A DNA stretch of 64,000 nt, from NCBI RefSeq assembly GCF_030380815.1, contig NZ_JAUDUY010000002.1, forward strand, positions 186,001 through 250,000, given 5' to 3'. Each line of letters opens with the position of its first letter. The stretch's first letter is position 1. This DNA comes from Robiginitalea aurantiaca (GTDB lineage: Bacteria; Bacteroidota; Bacteroidia; Flavobacteriales; Flavobacteriaceae). The translations under genes and the position numbers were made by a program. Positions 59,280-64,000 of the stretch are shown one piece after another. The notes beneath the pieces were generated by a model that saw only the letters and a program-made list of their open reading frames with translations, was not told the origin of the DNA and did not search any database.

Positions 59280-59786
59280 GTGAAAAAAGGTATTCTTATT
59301 CTGTTTTTTACCGGTCTGATGGGATGTTCCGATGGAGAACTGCAGATCGAAACCATTGACTTCGATCAGGTTCCACTAGCGTTTTGCGATGTGGCCAGCA
59401 CGAATACCCGCCTGTTTTTTAAACTCAATGAATTCGACGCGCTAATCCTGGACCTTGCCAACGGGCTGATCCGGAATGAAGCTTCAGCCGACACCCTCCG
59501 AAGCGCTATCCCCGGTGAATCACAAGTGCGGTACCGATTGTTCAACGGCGCGATCAGCTCCTCCTATTTTTGTGACGCCGTCCCCCCTGTGACCCCAACG
59601 GTTACGGAGGAAATACCGGCTCAGGCAGGGGAAGTCCTGGTCTTTACCACACGCAGTGAAAGCGATACGACACAATTTGAACACGTTATACGTTTGAAAG
59701 ATGTCTCTTTTGTTAACGAGGCGGGGGAACGGCTAACCAATATTGCCGTCGAGGAATTCGGCAGTTTTATTACCTTCCAGGATTAA
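59280..59786 (+). CDS. Predicted lipoprotein of unknown function
   Basis: 168 aa starting GTG. The leader MKKGILILFFTGLMGC has lipobox L-M-G-C. The mature protein carries Cys residues (FCDVAS, SYFCDAV), likely disulfide-bonded, and short strands; no family is recognised. It converges with the Smr gene with a 4-bp overlap and is divergent from cysteine desulfurase. Confidence 0.72.
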   Translation: MKKGILILFFTGLMGCSDGELQIETIDFDQVPLAFCDVASTNTRLFFKLNEFDALILDLANGLIRNEASADTLRSAIPGESQVRYRLFNGAISSSYFCDAVPPVTPTVTEEIPAQAGEVLVFTTRSESDTTQFEHVIRLKDVSFVNEAGERLTNIAVEEFGSFITFQD

Positions 59787-60334
59787 CGCATTCCAGCCTG
59801 GGTCACATAAACTTCAGTGGCGCCCATGCCATAGGATCTGGGGTCCGCATCCCGAACTTCCAGGCCTTCGTATCTTCTGAATAAGGTCTTCAACTCCTCC
59901 CTGAGTACCCCCTGACCCACACCGTGAATAAAAACGATACGCTGAATTTTTTTGCGCAGGGCAAATTCCAGTTGTCCCCTGGCAGCATCGAGCTGGAAAT
60001 CCAGGATATCAACGGGGTTTAAACCCTTGCTTGAGGGCACTAGTTTTTCGATATGCAGATCCACCTCCATCGGAGGCGCCTGCCGGGGTCTGCGCCCAGT
60101 TCTTTTGGGCCATGCAGGCCGGGTATCCGAATCTTTAAGGGCATTTCTGAAATCGATGTTTCCAAGTAAGGCCCCGTCATCTTCGGGCAATAGCACCACA
60201 CTCCCCTCAGCCACCTCAAGGACAAATCCGTCTGAGGTGCGCATTTGCAACCCTTGGGCTGTAACCGAAACTACAGTCCCGGATACCATTTCATCCAGCA
60301 TCTGGACCCGGTCCCCCGGTTTAAACCGACTCAT
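59783..60334 (-). CDS. Smr domain protein with N-terminal DUF2027-like region
   Basis: 183 aa. The N-terminus (about 1-55) is a small beta-barrel ('FKPGDRVQMLDEMVSGTVVSVTAQGLQMRTSDGFVLEVAEGSVVLL') and the C-terminus an Smr domain with 'MEVDLHIEKL' and 'IVFIHGVGQGVLREELKTLFRR' (H-G-x-G). Smr domains nick or bind DNA or RNA, as in MutS2. Members of this Bacteroidota family are of unknown role. It overlaps the previous gene (on the other strand) by 4 bp and the upstream membrane protein by 14 bp. Confidence 0.87.
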   Translation of the reverse strand: MSRFKPGDRVQMLDEMVSGTVVSVTAQGLQMRTSDGFVLEVAEGSVVLLPEDDGALLGNIDFRNALKDSDTRPAWPKRTGRRPRQAPPMEVDLHIEKLVPSSKGLNPVDILDFQLDAARGQLEFALRKKIQRIVFIHGVGQGVLREELKTLFRRYEGLEVRDADPRSYGMGATEVYVTQAGMR

Positions 60335-60521
60335 CGTGCTTTTTTTTGGTTAGGGACTCCAGAGATTCACCGGTTCTTTGGGACAATTTGTAAATCCCAG
60401 CCATTAGAAACGCAAAACCGGCGGCCAATGAAACCTCCGTGTAGTCCCAATAGGAGGAGGTAAACAAGAGAAATACCCCTATGATCACCATTGCGTAATT
60501 AAAACCACTTTTTGTTTTCAT
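60321..60521 (-). CDS. Small two-helix membrane protein, 66 aa
   Basis: Two hydrophobic segments (about 7-24 and 30-46) and a polar basic tail ending 'TKKKHDESV'. No family known. Its stop lies 14 bp inside the start of the Smr gene, so the two are translationally linked. A -7-like TATTTTTA lies 4 nt before the ATG. Confidence 0.65.
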   Translation of the reverse strand: MKTKSGFNYAMVIIGVFLLFTSSYWDYTEVSLAAGFAFLMAGIYKLSQRTGESLESLTKKKHDESV

Positions 60522-60525
60522 TGCC

Positions 60526-60533
60526 TAAAAATA
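60526..60533 (-). promoter_or_regulatory. -7-like element directly before the 66-aa gene
   Basis: On the minus strand TATTTTTA (60533-60526) is followed by GGCA and the ATG at 60521, another case of the 4-nt spacing seen at 50883 and 63815. Confidence 0.4.
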
Positions 60534-60570
60534 ATAGTATTTTTCGGGAAACGAACCGAGAAATCACCTT

Positions 60571-60876
60571 ATGAGACCCCTTCTTCTGATATGGATGTTG
60601 CAGGAGAAATTAATGCTCCCCTGCCTCAGTAAGCAGGTATTGGGTATCGATTGTCCGGGTTGCGGCCTGCAACGCTCGGTGGCCTTTCTCTTAAAAGGTG
60701 AATTTGCAGCTTCTTTTCTAATGTACCCGGCCCTCCTGCCCATGCTAACCCTTTTTGGTTTTTTGGCACTGAACCGGTTTGTGAACTTTCGCAAGGAGAA
60801 TACCATCATTGCGGTATTGGGTGGCCTTACAGTCTTTAGCATCCTTGCGAACTACATCATTAAATTACTCAACTAA
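60571..60876 (+). CDS. DUF2752 membrane protein
   Basis: 101 aa. The DUF2752 signature 'DCPGCGLQRSVAFLLKGEF' (Cys-x2-Cys) lies at about 28-46, followed by two membrane segments (about 47-66 and 75-94). Function unknown in the family. It is followed by two CCC-motif membrane proteins at 9 and 19 bp, a conserved kind of grouping in Bacteroidota. Confidence 0.88.
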   Translation: MRPLLLIWMLQEKLMLPCLSKQVLGIDCPGCGLQRSVAFLLKGEFAASFLMYPALLPMLTLFGFLALNRFVNFRKENTIIAVLGGLTVFSILANYIIKLLN

Positions 60877-60885
60877 ACTTATACT

Positions 60886-61212
60886 ATGGAACAACAAAAA
60901 TTACCAAATGTAACCCTGGCACTCGTTCTTTCTATCCTGTCACTGCTCTGTTGCTGCTTCATGGGTATCCCGGGTGCCATTATTGCTGCCATTGCCTTTT
61001 TCATTCTGCGTAATGATGAAAAGACCTATATGGCGAATCCGGAACTCTACTCCAACTACAGCCAGTTGAAGACTGCCAAGACCATAGCGATTATCGGCAT
61101 GGTCGTGGGGGTTCTTTATGCAGCCTATGTGGCCTATACAATTTCAGCAATGGGTGGTTTGGAAGCCTATATGGAAGAAGTGCAGCGCATAAGCGAGCAA
61201 TGGGCTCAATAA
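60886..61212 (+). CDS. CCC-motif membrane protein
   Basis: 108 aa with two to three hydrophobic segments. The 'SLLCCCFMGIPGAIIAAIAFFILRNDEKTYMANPELYSNY' region has the CCC motif and a conserved-looking polar turn. It is similar in plan to the next gene ('LCCGPFGAIFGIIGLNNASKAEALYREEPERYSGY'), so the two are diverged paralogues. Function unknown. Confidence 0.78.
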   Translation: MEQQKLPNVTLALVLSILSLLCCCFMGIPGAIIAAIAFFILRNDEKTYMANPELYSNYSQLKTAKTIAIIGMVVGVLYAAYVAYTISAMGGLEAYMEEVQRISEQWAQ

Positions 61213-61231
61213 TCCCTAAAAGCCAATTAAC

Positions 61232-61534
61232 ATGACACAGGAGCCCCTACCCGGAGCCAGTACCGCGCAAACCATGGGAATTCTCTGCCTTGTGGGAACT
61301 CTCTTGTGCTGCGGGCCGTTCGGAGCAATTTTTGGAATCATCGGGCTGAATAACGCAAGTAAGGCCGAAGCCCTTTATCGGGAAGAACCTGAGCGGTATT
61401 CCGGATATGAGAATATAAGGTCGGCCCGAATCCTTTCGTATATCGGAATTGGACTGTCCCTGTTGATGTTGATATTCTACATCCTCTTTGGCGGAGTGAT
61501 TCTCGCCCTTATCACTACTGGAAATATGAATTAA
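61232..61534 (+). CDS. CCC-motif membrane protein, paralogue
   Basis: 100 aa, related to the preceding gene: the same layout of a hydrophobic segment with L-C-C-G, an A-x-A/Y-R-E-E-P-E-R-Y-S-G-Y turn and a final hydrophobic segment. It ends the three-gene membrane cluster before a strong bidirectional terminator. Function unknown. Confidence 0.78.
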   Translation: MTQEPLPGASTAQTMGILCLVGTLLCCGPFGAIFGIIGLNNASKAEALYREEPERYSGYENIRSARILSYIGIGLSLLMLIFYILFGGVILALITTGNMN

Positions 61535-61554
61535 TAAAGGGGGATGTTACCGAA

Positions 61555-61588
61555 TAAAAAACCCGGCTACAAGCCGGGTTTTTTTTTG
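61555..61588. terminator. Bidirectional terminator between the CCC genes and recQ
   Basis: ACCCGGCT (61561-61568) pairs perfectly with AGCCGGGT (61572-61579) with a 3-nt loop; T residues follow (61579-61588) and A residues precede (61556-61561), so it can stop both the rightward CCC operon and the leftward recQ. Confidence 0.9.
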
Positions 61589-61613
61589 ATAATGACGGGA
61601 ATTGATAACTCAA

Positions 61614-63815
61614 TTAATTTGCCACTTCGCTGATAAATTTTAAGCGGTACATCCGCAATTCTTCATCCTCGTATTCCCCGTCAAACTCCTTAATGGCATC
61701 TTCAATATCATCCGTTTGGGATTCCAGAAAATACTCGTGAATTTCTTCCTGCTGATCCTCATCGAGGATGTCGTCTATATAATAACCGAGGTCGAGTTTT
61801 GTCCCGCTAAAGACGATCTGCTCCATTTCCCGCACCAGATCGGGTATTTCGAGTCCTTTGGCCGCAGCTATGTCATCGAGAGGCAATTTCCGGTCTACAT
61901 TCTGAATAATGTATAGTTTGAGTCCTGAATTTGCGCCGGTGCTTTTAACCACGAGGTCTTCAGGCCTGGTGATTTCATTTTCATCCACGTATTTGCGAAT
62001 CAAATCCAGGAAGGGTTTTCCATATTTCCTGGCTTTGCCCTCCCCTACACCATGAACATTAGTCAGTTCTTCTAGGTTGATCGGATATTTCAGGGCCATA
62101 TCCGACAATGAGGGATCCTGGAAAATTACATATGGGGGCACTTCCAGTTCATGCGCCTCCTTTTTGCGAAGGTCTTTGAGTAATTTCAGGAGTACCGGGT
62201 CAGAAGCCATATCCCGTGGCGCACTGCCGCCTCCACTCATATCTGCAGCGTCCTCATGATACACGTGATCCTTGGTCATCATAAATGAAGTGGGGGCTTC
62301 CAGAAAGTTACGCCCTGCCTCCGTAAGATGAAGGATGCCATATTGCTCGATTTCTTTATGCAGCAAGCCTGCGACAAGCACTTGCCTGATCAGCGCCATC
62401 CAGTAATGCTTGTCGTGCTCCTTTCCGATACCGTAAATCGGTTTATCATCGGTTTTATGTGATGCTGTAAGGGCGTTTGTCATGCCCATAAGGGTCAGAA
62501 CAATCTCCTTGGCTTTAAACTTCTCGTTTGTCCCATCCACAACGCGGAGCAACTTCAGCACACTTTCGCGCGCCTCCTCCTTCTCCTTGGGGTTTCGCGT
62601 ATTATCATCCATATCTGCGCCATCCCCGTTTACCTCATCAAAAGCTTCCCCGAAGTAATGAAGAATAAACTTCCGCCTCGACATGGAGGTTTCCGCATAA
62701 GCGACGATTTCCTGAAGAAGGGCATTTCCGATTTCCTGTTCCGCAACGGGTTTGCCCGCCATGAATTTTTCGAGTTTCTCAACGTCTTTATAGGAATAGA
62801 AGGCGAGGCAATGTCCTTCTCCCCCATCCCGTCCGGCCCGGCCCGTTTCCTGATAATAACTCTCGATACTCTTCGGGATGTCGTGATGGATCACATAGCG
62901 CACATCCGGCTTGTCAATTCCCATCCCAAAGGCGATGGTGGCTACCACGACGTCGACATCTTCCATCAGGAACATATCCTGGTATTTCGAACGGGTTTTG
63001 GCATCAAACCCCGCATGGTAGGGCACTGCAGAAATGCCGTTAACCTGGAGTACCTGTGAGAGTTCCTCAACTTTCTTTCGGCTCAAACAATAAATGATGC
63101 CCGACTTGCCGACATTTTTCTTGACAAAGCGGATGATATCCGCATCTACGTTCTTTGTTTTCAGCCGTACTTCGTAAAAGAGGTTCGGGCGATTAAAGGA
63201 AGCTTTAAACACACGGGCATCGGGAATTCCGAGGTTCTTCAGAATGTCCTCCTGTACTTTGGGGGTTGCGGTAGCCGTCAGCGCTATAATAGGGATGTCA
63301 TCTCCCAACCTGTCGATAATGGATCTGAGATTCCGGTATTCAGGCCTGAAGTCATGACCCCATTCCGAAATACAGTGCGCTTCGTCAATAGCGACAAAGG
63401 ACAGCTGCACCCCTTTCAGAAACTCTACGTATTCCGCTTTGGTCAGGGATTCAGGAGCCACGTAAAGCAACTTGGTAATCCCGGAAGTAATATCGTCTTT
63501 AACTTTTCGAACTTCATTTTTGGTCAGGGAGCTATTGAGTACGTGTGCAACCCCCTCGTGTTCCGAAACACCACGGATGGCATCCACCTGATTCTTCATC
63601 AGCGCAATTAATGGCGAGACCACGATGGCTGTGCCGGGCTCCATAAGAGCGGGAAGCTGATAACAAAGGGATTTGCCGCCACCTGTGGGCATAATCACAA
63701 AAGTATTTTTGTGATTCAACAGTGTTTTTATAACCTCCTCCTGGAGTCCCTTGAATTGTGAGAACCCAAAATACGTTTTCAGGGAATCCTTTAAATCGAT
63801 GTCTTTGTTAACCAT
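61614..63815 (-). CDS. recQ: ATP-dependent DNA helicase RecQ, without the zinc-binding cysteines
   Basis: 733 aa. The helicase core has Walker A 'PTGGGKSLCYQLPA', D-E-A-H in 'AIDEAHCISEWGHDFRPEY', and 'QETGRAGRDG'. In the RQC part (about 375-405) the usual Cys residues are replaced: S379 where 'CRR' is usual, and 'VNGDGADM' where most RecQs have a C-x2-C-x2-C cluster. HRDC region is near 600-670, and an extra acidic C-terminal tail follows. It acts in recombination and fork repair. A leaderless promoter sits 4 nt before the ATG. Confidence 0.96.
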   Translation of the reverse strand: MVNKDIDLKDSLKTYFGFSQFKGLQEEVIKTLLNHKNTFVIMPTGGGKSLCYQLPALMEPGTAIVVSPLIALMKNQVDAIRGVSEHEGVAHVLNSSLTKNEVRKVKDDITSGITKLLYVAPESLTKAEYVEFLKGVQLSFVAIDEAHCISEWGHDFRPEYRNLRSIIDRLGDDIPIIALTATATPKVQEDILKNLGIPDARVFKASFNRPNLFYEVRLKTKNVDADIIRFVKKNVGKSGIIYCLSRKKVEELSQVLQVNGISAVPYHAGFDAKTRSKYQDMFLMEDVDVVVATIAFGMGIDKPDVRYVIHHDIPKSIESYYQETGRAGRDGGEGHCLAFYSYKDVEKLEKFMAGKPVAEQEIGNALLQEIVAYAETSMSRRKFILHYFGEAFDEVNGDGADMDDNTRNPKEKEEARESVLKLLRVVDGTNEKFKAKEIVLTLMGMTNALTASHKTDDKPIYGIGKEHDKHYWMALIRQVLVAGLLHKEIEQYGILHLTEAGRNFLEAPTSFMMTKDHVYHEDAADMSGGGSAPRDMASDPVLLKLLKDLRKKEAHELEVPPYVIFQDPSLSDMALKYPINLEELTNVHGVGEGKARKYGKPFLDLIRKYVDENEITRPEDLVVKSTGANSGLKLYIIQNVDRKLPLDDIAAAKGLEIPDLVREMEQIVFSGTKLDLGYYIDDILDEDQQEEIHEYFLESQTDDIEDAIKEFDGEYEDEELRMYRLKFISEVAN

Positions 63816-63819
63816 GCCT

Positions 63820-63827
63820 CAAACGTG
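63820..63827 (-). promoter_or_regulatory. -7-like element directly before recQ
   Basis: On the minus strand CACGTTTG (63827-63820), close to TAnnTTTG, is followed after 4 nt (AGGC) by the ATG at 63815. Confidence 0.4.
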
Positions 63828-63952
63828 TTCTGCACAATCCCCAGGAAGCGTCTGGGGTATCTACCCCCGGGCGGATAAAGGGCATTTCGGGAGAATTTCG
63901 AAGCCCTGTTGGGAAAAGGGAAAAGATTGGAATTCTTTCGAATAAGTTTGTG

Positions 63953-63960
63953 TAATTTTG
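63953..63960 (+). promoter_or_regulatory. -7 element for a rightward gene beyond the window
   Basis: TAATTTTG matches TAnnTTTG exactly. It points to a gene starting near the right edge; an ATG at 63988 is followed by only four codons before the window ends, so nothing can be said of the product. Confidence 0.4.
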
Positions 63961-64000
63961 TTTCTTAAAGATAGCACATTCTTTTGGATGACCATCTTTT

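Noticed and set aside
59177-59356. Sixty extra codons before cysteine desulfurase
   Set aside because: They overlap the promoter and start of the divergent lipoprotein gene; the family begins at 'KQVYLDNAATTP'.

Overview
The window is about 64 kb of one chromosome from a member of the Bacteroidota, most likely a pigmented marine flavobacterium (Flavobacteriaceae). The evidence is several promoter-like -7 elements of the form TAnnTTTG with few Shine-Dalgarno sequences, many lipoproteins and signal peptides ending in ...GFGQ or ...ALAQ, a SbtA-type bicarbonate transporter, a flavobacterial-style carotenoid cluster, NodT/RND efflux genes, MoxR, RNase Y and a 6S-like RNA beside zapA. I cannot name the species; genera of the Robiginitalea/Muriicola kind are only a guess. 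There is one tRNA (Leu, anticodon GAG). I see no rRNA, phage, insertion sequence or CRISPR array.

Layout. 0-6 kb: the 3' end of an alpha/beta hydrolase, an SPFH protein followed directly by a tiny ribbon-helix-helix regulator, a GNAT acetyltransferase, a gene-free stretch (2451-2902), a lipoprotein and katG. 6-21 kb: a flavin amine oxidase, two secreted proteins, a complete RND efflux operon (adaptor, pump, outer-membrane channel), a secreted Gfo/Idh/MocA protein, two secreted class C beta-lactamase-like serine hydrolases and a secreted unknown. 21-23.6 kb: a LysR regulator divergent from two small unknown genes and sbtA, with a perfect 11-bp inverted repeat between them. 23.6-36 kb: a stress and envelope region. 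It holds a TonB-like protein and cardiolipin synthase; a lipoprotein and small protein; a usp/release-factor-like/ATP-cone nuclease/beta-CASP hydrolase operon; a thioredoxin/HlyD/ABC export operon; and a TauE permease/DnaJ/CbpM operon. 36-45 kb: tRNA-Leu, a DadA-like oxidase, then a CarH-like B12 photoreceptor regulator followed by crtI, crtB, crtZ, crtD-like and cruF, with crtA-like and a cysteine-less TlpA-like gene converging on them. 45-64 kb: housekeeping genes, including aconitase, MoxR, two periplasmic PPIases, a class A beta-lactamase-like lipoprotein, RNase Y, 6S RNA, zapA, an M23 peptidase, cysteine desulfurase, an Smr protein, small membrane proteins and recQ.

How it fits together. 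The strongest new signal is regulatory. Five 14-bp palindromes of the Crp/Fnr type (ATGAC-N4-RTCAT and close variants) lie upstream of katG, the tonB/cls pair, the 26.8-kb gene pair, the divergent usp and trx operons, and tauE/dnaJ/cbpM. In all six directions a TAnnTTTR-like -7 element lies 32-34 bp (centre to centre) downstream of the palindrome, the geometry expected for class II activation. This suggests a single stress or redox regulon covering most of 23.6-36 kb plus katG. The carotenoid genes predict a monocyclic, 1'-hydroxylated xanthophyll of the saproxanthin/myxol type, probably under light and cobalamin control; the lycopene cyclase is not in the window.
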